Source: Coriobacteriales bacterium OH1046 (lineage in GTDB: Bacteria; Actinomycetota; Coriobacteriia; Coriobacteriales; Atopobiaceae). Taken from it: a stretch of 64,000 nt of DNA. The notes under the pieces were generated by a model. It was not told where the DNA came from, ran no database searches, and saw nothing but the letters and a program-made list of their open reading frames with translations. The stretch lies in the NCBI GenBank assembly GCA_004010535.1, contig RQYE01000001.1:248001-312000 (forward strand), read 5' to 3'. The first letter of the stretch is position 1. Each line of letters opens with the position of its first letter. The position numbers were made by a program, and so were the translations under genes. Of this stretch, positions 23,642-31,205 are shown in pieces.

Positions 23642-23795
23642 TGCCCCCGATCCTCGCTATGTCAATCATCATTATATAATGAATCATTAATGATATACAT
23701 TGATTATTCATGTTGTAATGTATTATGGATATGTCTTGATACTATCTTGGCCATCTTTGCCCATTGCTTTCTCATGACGGTAGAGGGGGGCGCTT
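23642..23795. promoter_or_regulatory. Divergent AT-rich promoter/operator region
   Basis: The gap between lysR and the radical SAM gene is strikingly AT-rich, with overlapping palindromes around 23668-23697 (ATCATTATATAATGAATCAT and AATCATTAATGAT). This is the usual place for a LysR operator and divergent promoters. Exact -10 and -35 positions are not assigned. Confidence 0.45.
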
Positions 23796-25001
23796 ATGAG
23801 ACGGTTTTCAAAGAGCACCGTTCTCTTCACTTGTGAGAATATCGATATGATAGGCAACTGCGAGAATGGCTGCCTCATTGGATTGAGCAACACCGGCAGA
23901 AAGCTTTGTGAGTCATATGAAAACCAGCTGCTTGATGACGCATCCTTTTCCAAGCAGGATCCGGTTCTTTTTTCTGCCTTAAAGGACCATGGTTTCCTTG
24001 GCTCGTCCGAGGTCGCCTCTCTTCCCATGACTGCCTATATCCATGTAACGCAACGCTGCAACCTTTCTTGTACGGGATGTTATTCGAGGCAGGACTTTGT
24101 AGTACCAGACCCAGAGCTTTCCGCAATACAGAGAATGATGGAATTCCTTTTCGCCATGGGTGCGACAACCATGCATATTTCCGGCGGAGAACCCCTGTTG
24201 CGCAATGATATAGCCCTCATCGTTAACCACGCGAGACACGTGGGCTTCGAATGTGTGGATGCCATAACCAACGGGACGATCTATAATGCTCAAACCGTGA
24301 GCGCCCTCGCCTCAAATGTCGACACGGTTTTTGTCTCTTTGGGAAGTTGTAGCGAAAACGATCGGAACTCGATCAAGGGACCCAACCTTTACCAGCGAGT
24401 TATAGACAACGTTAACAGAATGATCGATCAAGGTGCCGATGTATGCCTTTTGCCGACCATCCACGCGCATAATATTGAAGACATTCCTCGGTATGTAGAC
24501 CTCTCTAAGAAACTGGGTGTTAGGATCAATTTCAGCATATTATCCTGTTCATCCTGCAATAAGGAACTTGGAAGCTATGCCTTTGATGAAGCATCTCTTA
24601 TACGTCTTGCCGGCACCCTTATCACAGCCATAAAACAAACGGGGCATCCCCCTGCCCTCGTGGCGAAAAGGAGCTGTCGAGCTGGAATCAAACAACTGAG
24701 CGTTGCCGCCAATGGGGACGTCTTCCCTTGCCATATGCTCCATTCGCCAGCCTTTAAAATGGGCAACGCCCTGACAAAGGAGTGGTATGACCCATCGGCT
24801 TTATCCTCGGAGAACAGAAGCCTTCTCAACTATAGCGTCGATAATAACCGACGCTGCGGTTCCTGTGAATTCGGTTATCTATGCGGAGGAGGGTGTCGGG
24901 CGAGAGCCTATTCCTCTAGGGGCTCCATCGATGAAATCGATCCATATTGTATCTTGCTGAGTATATTTTTCCGCTCGTCATTACAGACGCTATCTTCGTA
25001 G
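23796..25001 (+). CDS. Radical SAM/SPASM protein (probable peptide-modifying enzyme)
   Basis: Predicted [4Fe-4S] S-adenosylmethionine radical enzyme of 401 residues. The cluster motif is CNLSCTGC (Cys88, Cys92, Cys95), followed by the SAM-binding ISGGEPLL. The C-terminal SPASM region contains RSCRAGIKQLSVAANGD, PCHMLHS and CGSCEFGYLCGGGCRARAYS, enough cysteines for auxiliary clusters. The first 75 residues precede the barrel and could be a peptide-recognition domain; this is inferred from position only. SPASM proteins of this shape install thioether or C-C links in ribosomal peptides or activate partner enzymes. A 28-codon gene starts 14 nt downstream and is the obvious candidate substrate. 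Confidence 0.85.
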   Translation: MRRFSKSTVLFTCENIDMIGNCENGCLIGLSNTGRKLCESYENQLLDDASFSKQDPVLFSALKDHGFLGSSEVASLPMTAYIHVTQRCNLSCTGCYSRQDFVVPDPELSAIQRMMEFLFAMGATTMHISGGEPLLRNDIALIVNHARHVGFECVDAITNGTIYNAQTVSALASNVDTVFVSLGSCSENDRNSIKGPNLYQRVIDNVNRMIDQGADVCLLPTIHAHNIEDIPRYVDLSKKLGVRINFSILSCSSCNKELGSYAFDEASLIRLAGTLITAIKQTGHPPALVAKRSCRAGIKQLSVAANGDVFPCHMLHSPAFKMGNALTKEWYDPSALSSENRSLLNYSVDNNRRCGSCEFGYLCGGGCRARAYSSRGSIDEIDPYCILLSIFFRSSLQTLSS

Positions 25002-25015
25002 GAGGGAGGACGATT

Positions 25016-25102
25016 ATGCTGTTTATCTTTAATGGCACGAGCATGTATATCTGCAGTACTGTCGGTATCGCAAATGTTTTCTGCATTAGAATAGGCGCGT
25101 AG
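25016..25102 (+). CDS. 28-residue peptide, candidate radical-SAM substrate
   Basis: Short ORF directly after the radical SAM gene, preceded by a near-perfect Shine-Dalgarno (aggagggagga) with good spacing. The peptide begins MLFIFNGTSMYIC and ends FCIRIGA. It is hydrophobic, with two cysteines at residues 13 and 23 and Ser, Thr and Asn between and before them. No leader-core boundary or Gly-Gly site is visible. Its position, ribosome-binding site and cysteines suggest a precursor peptide, but it resembles no family I can name. It could also be a leader peptide for the membrane protein gene that follows. Confidence 0.5.
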   Translation: MLFIFNGTSMYICSTVGIANVFCIRIGA

Positions 25103-25134
25103 CAATAAAGATTTGCAATGGCTGGGGAGGAAAG

Positions 25135-25674
25135 ATGGAAGAGGAAATTACCGCTCGGTACTTGGAGCGCTTTATGCGGCGATTATCGAGGATATGCTGC
25201 CTTTCCTCTTCCCTCTTTACGGTTCTTTCCATAATAGCCGGCCTCCCCTTCATGCTGTTGCCTGCTGCATTGATTGACCTTCCCTTTATTTCCACACCAT
25301 TCTCCTATGACGGATCGCCGACCGCCTTCGTTGTGCTGGCAATCCAAAGTTTTCTGCTGGCGGGCGCCCTATGGCTTCTTCATCGAGTTTTCAGCGACAT
25401 TGCAAACGATCATCCGTTCTCCGCCAAACAACCTGTTCGCTTCTGCATAATCAGCATTTTGCTTCTATTACATACACTAATTGAACTCGTTCCTTATGAT
25501 GCCGCCGTGATTAGTTTTTGCTTAGGACCGCTATATCTAGGGGTTGAGCTTCTTCGGTGCCAGCCGATACCGATCAATTTTGGCGTCCTGTTGTGCTCGA
25601 TTACTTTCCTGACCATTTCCGCTGTATTCCGTTATGGGTACCTGCTCCAATGCGTCTCAGACGATACCGTATGA
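25135..25674 (+). CDS. DUF2975-like four-helix membrane protein
   Basis: The 179-residue product has four evident membrane helices, with the pattern of DUF2975 proteins: a cytoplasmic start, FSDIANDHPFSAKQ after the second helix, and paired C-terminal helices. A strong ribosome-binding site (ggggaggaaag) precedes the ATG. Its end overlaps the upstream in-frame extension of the next gene. DUF2975 genes are commonly paired with a small Cro-type HTH gene, exactly as here. The pair probably acts as a membrane-linked regulatory switch (inference). Confidence 0.75.
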   Translation: MEEEITARYLERFMRRLSRICCLSSSLFTVLSIIAGLPFMLLPAALIDLPFISTPFSYDGSPTAFVVLAIQSFLLAGALWLLHRVFSDIANDHPFSAKQPVRFCIISILLLLHTLIELVPYDAAVISFCLGPLYLGVELLRCQPIPINFGVLLCSITFLTISAVFRYGYLLQCVSDDTV

Positions 25675-25690
25675 ACAAGATGGGCAACCT

Positions 25691-25900
25691 ATGATCGTGG
25701 TTAATCTCGACAGACTCCTATTCGATAAGAAGATACAGTCAAAGGACTTGGCTAACAGGATCGACTTATCTGAGAATAATCTCTCTAGAATAAAGACGGG
25801 ACGCATTCGGGCGATACGTTTTTCAACGCTAGACAGTCTTTGCAGAGAGCTCGGATGTAAGCCCGGAGATTTGCTCGATTATGTTCCCGATGAAGAGTAG
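25691..25900 (+). CDS. Cro/XRE-type HTH regulator
   Basis: The 69-residue product is a single helix-turn-helix domain (LFDKKIQSKDLANRIDL, SENNLSRIKTGRIRAIRFST) ending in the LGCKPGDLLDYVPDEE tail typical of the YozG-like group that pairs with DUF2975 proteins. The start at 25691 is chosen because it matches the family N-terminus (MIVVNLDRLL). A longer in-frame start at 25634 would overlap the membrane protein. It follows that gene by 16 nt and is presumably co-transcribed. Confidence 0.85.
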   Translation: MIVVNLDRLLFDKKIQSKDLANRIDLSENNLSRIKTGRIRAIRFSTLDSLCRELGCKPGDLLDYVPDEE

Positions 25901-26085
25901 CCTCTTAACGGCCTGCACACCTTCAATCTATTGACAATTAGCGTGCCTATAGGAATAGCGTACGTAAGCTCGATAACATACATGCCGCAGATGACAGTGT
26001 TATGGTTTGACTCGACAAGTTTCATCGTGAGAGAGCACTGCTGCCCCGCCTAATCGTTCGCACGGCTCAAACCAATAGAAAGCTC

Positions 26086-26166
26086 CTAACGAGATAGGGG
26101 GCGACTTACGCCTCTATGCCACCAGTAGATGATCCACGCGGGTGAATGTAGCCCGATGCTTTTCAT
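26086..26166 (-). CDS. 26-residue Trp-rich peptide ORF
   Basis: Short ORF on the minus strand, 16 nt after the stop of the small membrane protein, with a strong ribosome-binding site (aaggagacgaa) before its ATG. The peptide begins MKSIGLHSPAWIIYWWHRG and ends in a basic stretch with SRPLSR. It has three Trp residues and net positive charge. It matches no family that I recognise. Given its place after a decayed bacitracin-type ABC locus it may be the last gene of that operon. A chance ORF cannot be excluded. Confidence 0.4.
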   Translation of the reverse strand: MKSIGLHSPAWIIYWWHRGVSRPLSR

Positions 26167-26182
26167 TTCGTCTCCTTGCATC

Positions 26183-26350
26183 TTAGGATTTGCTACTGTA
26201 AAGGCACTGGAAAAACAAGGCGAGCACGATCAGGAGGAACGGAATAAACGAGAGATCCCTCTGGTTGTGCGTCCACAACCAGGCTAAGAGGATAAGCGCA
26301 ACGATTGCGAGAGCCACGCTTATGATCCTCAGAATGAACGGATAGCCCAT
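26183..26350 (-). CDS. Small two-helix membrane protein
   Basis: A 55-residue product (MGYPFILRIISVALAI at the start) with two membrane helices separated by a short loop containing WTHNQRDLS. The ribosome-binding site aaggagg is followed by three consecutive ATG codons. The third, at 26350, has the best spacing; 26353 and 26356 or a GTG at 26368 are alternatives. It follows the broken permease gene and was probably the next gene of the same operon. Function unknown. Confidence 0.6.
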   Translation of the reverse strand: MGYPFILRIISVALAIVALILLAWLWTHNQRDLSFIPFLLIVLALFFQCLYSSKS

Positions 26351-26367
26351 CATCATCACCTCCTTCA

Positions 26368-27014
26368 CTAAACTCGCCTCCTGTCGAAAAAGAGCTTCGA
26401 GAGAAAAAAGAGGCTATGCCGAGCACGACCAGCAAGGCGATAGCCCCCCGCCCAGAAGATGTGCTGCGGTGTCGATGCAAGCACGCCCATCCAATGCTCC
26501 GCATCGATACGCTGGTCGCGGAAACGATTGCCCCAACTGCCAACAAGATGCCTAGGGAAACGGCATTGGCGCCGCTGGTGCCGAATGCATAGCAAGCCGG
26601 CAGAAGAAGCAGCGCATTGAGAACGGCAACGGCGAGTCCGATCCCCGACAGGATAACGTAGAACTGAAGTGCCTGTTCGCCAAACAGCAGATACGCAAGG
26701 AGGTTCAAGGCAAGGCCATAGCAGGTGCAGAGGGCTATGGCCCCCATGAAGACGATGTACCTGGCCCCGATGATTCTAGAGTTGGATATGGGCATGGTCT
26801 TCAAGTAATCGGCCCAGCCGTCCTTCTCATCCCCCGCGAACAGGTTTGCAGACAGAGCAGCGATGCACATGGGAAGGGCGACGCTTATGATGCTGCTCAT
26901 GACGAACTTCATCAGAAGGGTGCCCGCAACGCCTGCTATCAGCACCCCAACCGAAGCCCCGCGCAGATATCTCTTATGCAAGACCAGGGCATCTCTCAGG
27001 ATCGCTCCCCTCAT
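26368..27014 (-). pseudogene. ABC-2 type permease, frameshifted
   Basis: From ATG 27014 (MRGAILRDALVL) the frame encodes a hydrophobic permease with the ABC-2 pattern, including AGDEKDGWADYLKTMPIS, which is typical of BcrB-like and ABC2_membrane_5 proteins. Near 26515 the sensible sequence moves to another frame (DAEHWMGVLASTPQHIFWAGG). At the C-run near 26450 it returns (AIALLVVLGIASFF), and at the A-run near 26405 it moves again to end in LSKLFFDRRRV at 26368. Three shifts in 150 nt argue for decay rather than a single sequencing error. Confidence 0.7.
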
Positions 27015-27180
27015 TGCGGTCGCTCTCCCCTCTCGAGGTAATACAGCATGGTTTCCGCTGAGATGCCTGCGGTTGCGTGCGAGCCGATCGCGGCAGACGG
27101 CGCACCGTGCACGAGAAACGTGATGTGGCACGCGAGATTGGACAGGGAAATCGAATCTGAAAGTGAACCCTTTCCCTGTG
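27011..27180 (-). pseudogene. C-terminal remnant of an ABC transporter ATPase
   Basis: The minus-strand frame just upstream of the permease encodes the tail typical of BcrA-like ATPases, ending in ISAETMLYYLERGERPQ. The stop overlaps the permease start by 4 nt, as in intact BcrAB-type operons. No Walker A, signature or Walker B sequence is found upstream, where IS21-related DNA takes over at about 27190. The gene has therefore lost its 5' part, probably through the IS insertion or a deletion. Confidence 0.55.
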
Positions 27181-27239
27181 TTGTGACGGCTACGCTGCCA
27201 TCAGTCCCGAATGGTACCACGAGTCCGGCGTGTCGTAGT

Positions 27240-27568
27240 CGAGGGACGGGTGCGCGGCGGCCGACGGGAGCTACTTCGAGGCGATGAGCGAGTTCAAGAC
27301 CGTCCCGCTACTCATCATCGACGACTTCATGACCACGCCGATACCTACCCAGAACGCCATCGGCCTGTTCGAGATACCCGAGGCGAGGGAGAACCTGGCG
27401 GCCACCGTCATAGCCTCCCAGCTGGAGCCCAACGAGTGGTGCCTGCGCATCGAGGGCGAGCTGATGGCCGACTCCATCTTGAGCAGGACTGCCAAAGTGG
27501 CCAGGTACGTCGACATAGACGGCCCAGACGTGCGCGAGCACTTCGCGAAGAAGAAGCAGGCTGGCTAG
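27240..27568 (+). pseudogene. IS21-family helper ATPase IstB, C-terminal fragment
   Basis: Encodes the last third of an IstB/DnaC-like transposition helper: YFEAMSEFKTVPLLIIDDF (Walker B DD), FEIPEARENLAATVIASQ (sensor-like ASQ), and LMADSILSR, the conserved end of the AAA+ core. The N-terminal domain, Walker A and the partner transposase istA are absent. It is followed directly by IS21-type terminal repeats. Confidence 0.75.
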
Positions 27569-27643
27569 CGGTACCAGAAACAGCTTACTCGCGGTACCGT
27601 CATTTGCTGACTGGCGGTACCAAGCCAGGTGATTGGCGGTACC
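27568..27643 (+). repeat. IS21-type end with four GCGGTACC repeats
   Basis: Four exact copies of GCGGTACC at 27568, 27591, 27614 and 27636, spaced 22-23 bp. Multiple transposase-binding repeats at one end are a hallmark of IS21-family elements, and they directly follow the istB fragment. A single ATGGTACC lies at 27211, near the other side of the remnant. Confidence 0.7.
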
Positions 27644-27704
27644 GCAGGAGGTTATTACTCAGAATATATAAGCAGTCGTGCGAGCATTCTTAAAGCCCAG
27701 ATTC

Positions 27705-27875
27705 TCACATGTTCATCATCGCATTGATGATCGTGATGACATCATCCGCATCGTTATATTGATTACAGTCGTTGTCGTCATCCTCGCTCTTCAGCAGGGC
27801 TCCGCATGCCGGGCACTTCCTCTTGTTGGTAACGTAATACTCTCCGCATTCCGGACAATACTTCTCCTCAACCAC
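27705..27875 (-). CDS. Small zinc-ribbon protein
   Basis: The 56-residue product from a GTG start at 27875 (ribosome-binding site aaaaggaggg, well spaced) has one zinc ribbon, CPECGEYYVTNKRKCPACG, followed by a very acidic Asp/Asn tail. An in-frame ATG at 27911 lies inside the preceding gene and lacks a site. It is the last gene of the peptide-maturation operon. Function unknown; a role as a small regulatory or metal-binding partner is only a guess. Confidence 0.6.
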   Translation of the reverse strand: MVEEKYCPECGEYYVTNKRKCPACGALLKSEDDDNDCNQYNDADDVITIINAMMNM

Positions 27876-27889
27876 GCTATCCCTCCTTT

Positions 27890-28051
27890 TCACCAATTCA
27901 AAATCGACCACACGATGACATCCTCGCTTGGCGAACCGCCGGGATCCGTCCCGACCAGCCCAAGACTTTTTATGATCAGCACCACCATGAACGCAGCAAT
28001 TATGGACATAGCGATGCAGAGCACTATCTTTTTCCAGTCGATCTTCTTCAT
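27890..28051 (-). CDS. 53-residue single-pass membrane peptide
   Basis: Begins MKKIDWKKIVLCIAMSIIAA: a basic N-terminus, one helix through VVLIIKSLG, then a short outside tail with DPGGSPSED, ending SILNW. It starts 3 nt after the stop of the 149-residue protein gene and ends just before the zinc-ribbon gene. This spacing and the operon context support expression. It may be a small transporter accessory or immunity protein (inference). Confidence 0.6.
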   Translation of the reverse strand: MKKIDWKKIVLCIAMSIIAAFMVVLIIKSLGLVGTDPGGSPSEDVIVWSILNW

Positions 28052-28053
28052 GT

Positions 28054-28503
28054 TCACCCTACCTGCCACTCATACGTGATACTGTCCAACAAGCTAGCGA
28101 ACTGTTTCTTATGGCGCTCATATCGGACAGGATCGCACCCGTAGGTCACCGAGTAGATTCGTCCTCCCCTCTTTTCTATCCTCTGATAGAATTTCAGCTT
28201 GATTCCATTGGCAAAGCCCTCATAAGTGAATTCGGCTTCTGCCCCATCCTGGCCCAGCACTTCGTAGCGAAGATCATCCAAAATCATGGATATCTGCTCG
28301 ACCGTGTTTTTCAAGACCTGCCCTATCGGAATCGAATTCTTTGGATATTCGAACACGCTGAGCGTAGGAGTGGATCCACCCTCACCACCCCCTGATGCCC
28401 AGAAGGTCACCACGCTGCCTTGAAAATTCTCGACAGCCTTCCAGATGTTATCGTCGTACTCGATTTCCACTGTATGATCCGGTGCTGTGAACTTCATAGT
28501 CAT
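28054..28503 (-). CDS. 149-residue protein of unknown function
   Basis: Soluble, no signal peptide, alpha/beta composition. It begins with a strand-rich segment (MKFTAPDHTVEIEYDDNIW) and ends SLLDSITYEWQV, resembling the DcrB/PsbP-like fold used by small proteins of unknown role in Gram-positives. The fold suggestion is weak. It overlaps the permease stop by 4 nt and precedes the single-pass peptide gene, so it belongs to the peptide-maturation/export operon. Confidence 0.6.
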   Translation of the reverse strand: MTMKFTAPDHTVEIEYDDNIWKAVENFQGSVVTFWASGGGEGGSTPTLSVFEYPKNSIPIGQVLKNTVEQISMILDDLRYEVLGQDGAEAEFTYEGFANGIKLKFYQRIEKRGGRIYSVTYGCDPVRYERHKKQFASLLDSITYEWQVG

Positions 28504-29219
28504 ACCTCAAACGATACGATTCTCTCTTTCTTGATCCTTGAAACGAGGAAGTAAGAGAATATAAACAGACCCACGCCGATTGCCAACGATACGGCCACCA
28601 AGTAGCCCGGAACAAGACTCCCGGCCAGCAATAGGGAAAGATTCCAGATTCCTATATAAGCGACGATTGGAAATATCATTCCGAACACGTTCATGTTTTT
28701 GAAATACCAGTATGCAACCGATATCAATGACAGCATACCGAAGCAAAGCACGGGCATTGCCACAAAGGTAAGCGCGGCCGATAAGGCCGTGTACCGGATG
28801 TCCAGGTGGTAATAAATGCTTACAAACACTGCGTTCAAGCCTATTGTCAGCAGCAGCAGCACGATGCTGATCAAAATCGCGACTGCCATCTTCGCAAGCC
28901 AGATCGCCGTTTTATCCGCTCCAGAAGCCAACATGACCTGCACCGCTTTGTTTTTCCTCTCATCGTAGATGTATCTGTTGACCAACGTATGCCCGACAAA
29001 AAGAATCAGGATCACCGACATGTACATGGATATGCTCCCAAGCTGTATGGCCGTGCCATCTGGATCGAGGCCCAGTTTCATCACCTCCTCCATCGTCATA
29101 AATTGCAGAAGGTTCGTCGTGATGACAGAGAGCAGCATGATCACTTTCATCGACTTGAACGTCTCCAGGAGCTCTTTTTTGACAAATGCCTTGAATACTG
29201 CTCGCCAATTTCTATTCAT
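28500..29219 (-). CDS. ABC-2 type permease of the peptide operon
   Basis: The 239-residue product has six membrane helices with an amphipathic N-terminus (FKAFVKKELLETFKSMKVIML), as in ABC-2 permeases. It overlaps the ATPase gene by 8 nt, so the two surely form one transporter. Likely roles are export of, or self-protection against, the cysteine-rich peptide encoded upstream. No peptidase C39 domain is present, so the transporter would not itself cleave a leader. Confidence 0.8.
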   Translation of the reverse strand: MNRNWRAVFKAFVKKELLETFKSMKVIMLLSVITTNLLQFMTMEEVMKLGLDPDGTAIQLGSISMYMSVILILFVGHTLVNRYIYDERKNKAVQVMLASGADKTAIWLAKMAVAILISIVLLLLTIGLNAVFVSIYYHLDIRYTALSAALTFVAMPVLCFGMLSLISVAYWYFKNMNVFGMIFPIVAYIGIWNLSLLLAGSLVPGYLVAVSLAIGVGLFIFSYFLVSRIKKERIVSFEV

Positions 29220-29958
29220 CTTCGACCACCCTAAGATATTTGCCCGTCATATCTTTGCCCACGCGCAGACCGAATCTATCTAGCGACTCATCGACCAGAA
29301 GCCTGCCTTTCTTAATGACGATGATCCTTGAAGCAAGGTCCTCTATATCCGCCATGACATGAGAGGTGAGCATCATGGTTATCCCGTATTTCTCCCGATG
29401 CTCTTTCATTACCCTGATGATCTTCGCCCTGTTTTCTATATCGATGCCGTCGAACGGCTCATCCATGAACAGCAGTTTTGGATGCGCAGACAGGCTGCGA
29501 ATGAGCGCAAGCTTCCTTTTCATGCCTTTCGAATAGGTGTTGACTGCATGATCGATCTCATCACCCATATCCAATTCTTCCATCAAGTGGAGCGCAGAAG
29601 CCAACTCCCCTTTCCGCTGAAAAGCCCCGAGGTAAAAAGAGAGATTTTCCCGAGCCGTCAATCTCTCATACAAACCGTTCTCATCGAAAAGCGATGTTAC
29701 CGCTCCATACAGGGATGTGTACTGCCTCTGCACATCGGCACCGAGAACTCGGATGTTACCGGCTTGGATCTCTATCAATCCGAGGATGCTCTTCAAGGTG
29801 GTTGTTTTCCCAGAACCATTCGGTCCGAGATATGCGAGCGCATCGCCCTCGTCAACGAAGAACGTGACGTCGTTCAGAGCGTATTTGGCACCATATGTTT
29901 TCGTAACGTGATTCACATTTACAATGTGCTCCATCTTGCTTCCTCTTTGTATCGGCAT
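29212..29958 (-). CDS. ABC transporter ATP-binding protein of the peptide operon
   Basis: The 248-residue product has Walker A GPNGSGKTT, Q-loop region SLFDENGL, signature YSKGMKRKLALIRSLS, Walker B LLFMDEPFDGID and the switch His in LTSHVMADIEDLA. It resembles the BcrA/CcmA group of single-domain ATPases that pair with ABC-2 permeases for peptide export or immunity. The start at 29958 lies one base from the preceding SPASM gene; an internal ATG nine codons later (MEHIVNVNHV) may be the true start. Confidence 0.9.
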   Translation of the reverse strand: MPIQRGSKMEHIVNVNHVTKTYGAKYALNDVTFFVDEGDALAYLGPNGSGKTTTLKSILGLIEIQAGNIRVLGADVQRQYTSLYGAVTSLFDENGLYERLTARENLSFYLGAFQRKGELASALHLMEELDMGDEIDHAVNTYSKGMKRKLALIRSLSAHPKLLFMDEPFDGIDIENRAKIIRVMKEHREKYGITMMLTSHVMADIEDLASRIIVIKKGRLLVDESLDRFGLRVGKDMTGKYLRVVEDE

Positions 29959-31194
29959 TTACATCTCCCAGATCCCGGAGAACGGATTATAGGCGCAGAT
30001 CGTCTTGAGAAAATCCGGTTCTGTTTTTGAGATCTGCTCAATCAGTGCACAATCGACACACGCGAAACGATTCTCGCAGGACTCACAAACACCAGCACAC
30101 CTCTTTGGCGATTCCCATCCTTTTCTATGCTCATTGTTGCTCAGCCAATCGTAGATTCCCCGTTCAAGACTCCCTGTTTTCTTTCCAAAAAGACAGCATC
30201 CAATCTCCCCGTATGCATTAATCGCTAATTTCCCATACTGGCAAATCGAGTACCTTTGCTTTGCATAGAATGCATCACTATCCGTCTTCTCAATTCTCGA
30301 TTTTCCCCGGTCGATTGAATATATATACTCGGTTGAACTGTGTATTATTTCTGTAGTTCGCAGTTGATAGCCAAAGTTGGTGGCGAAATCTTTCACGACA
30401 GAATAACGGTTCACATCATCCTGATGAGGAAATATAGCGTCAAGTGTAACAGGGATACCCGCGTTGCTTAAAGAGTTGCAAGTTTGAGTAAGAACGGAGA
30501 GGATCTCAACCACTTCAGCATTAAAAGAAATTGTAACCTGCAGGTTAGGAATCTTCTTGAGAAGAGAGATGGTTTTATCACTTATTTCTTCAGGGTATGT
30601 AGTAATTCCCACATCAATTTCAGGGTGTGCTTTTCTCAGTATTTCTATCACTGAAACGATGTCATTCTCATGATTCCGAAGATCGCCTATATGCAGCGTC
30701 GCATTTTTTATTTCCAGCTCTGCTGTACTCTGTATTTCCGAACAAAGTCTTTCTGTATCCAAAAAATCTTTTTTTACAGGGTTTTCAGTCGGAATGCAGG
30801 AATTGCAGCCTTGGAAAACCACTTTCGGATTCGTCGTCCAGATCTTGTACGGATCTGTCGGATAGAGTTCGATGGAAAGTTCTTCAATAATCAATATGGG
30901 TTCCAAATATCCTCTTAACTCAAAAGGCATATTTGGAATATATGACTCCGAATAAACATCTTCTGAGTATATTGTTCCTAGGGCGTCCTCTACCAGCGAT
31001 TGGATAAGCTTATTAACGGCTATCTGGTCGAAGTCATTACATGCGCTCTCAATACTTGCGATTCTTAACTGAGACATTATCCTACTTTCCAGCTCTCCCA
31101 GCTGGATCACACGTCCTTCTGTCAAAAAGTACAAGGCGCCCTTGCAGCTTCCTTCAATCAATATGACATCAGGGAATAATCTAAAATGGCTCAT
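29959..31194 (-). CDS. SPASM-domain peptide-maturation protein with degenerate radical-SAM core
   Basis: The 411-residue product has an N-terminal domain (1-120), a TIM-barrel-like middle (LHIGDLRNHE, then DVGITTYPEE) and a C-terminal SPASM-type cysteine set (CQYGKLAINAYGEIGCC, then CAGVCESCENRFACVDC). Where a radical SAM protein would have CxxxCxxC, only FQGCNSC (Cys130, Cys133) is seen, so SAM cleavage is doubtful. Partner proteins of this kind accompany maturases in clostridial Cys-rich peptide clusters (the TIGR04066-like family, from memory). It is 11 nt after the maturase gene. Confidence 0.75.
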   Translation of the reverse strand: MSHFRLFPDVILIEGSCKGALYFLTEGRVIQLGELESRIMSQLRIASIESACNDFDQIAVNKLIQSLVEDALGTIYSEDVYSESYIPNMPFELRGYLEPILIIEELSIELYPTDPYKIWTTNPKVVFQGCNSCIPTENPVKKDFLDTERLCSEIQSTAELEIKNATLHIGDLRNHENDIVSVIEILRKAHPEIDVGITTYPEEISDKTISLLKKIPNLQVTISFNAEVVEILSVLTQTCNSLSNAGIPVTLDAIFPHQDDVNRYSVVKDFATNFGYQLRTTEIIHSSTEYIYSIDRGKSRIEKTDSDAFYAKQRYSICQYGKLAINAYGEIGCCLFGKKTGSLERGIYDWLSNNEHRKGWESPKRCAGVCESCENRFACVDCALIEQISKTEPDFLKTICAYNPFSGIWEM

Positions 31195-31205
31195 AAAAAC
31201 CTCTT

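Noticed and set aside
27211-27693. 160-codon plus-strand frame over the IstB fragment
   Set aside because: Arg/His-rich translation; the istB frame within the same stretch carries the Walker B and sensor motifs.
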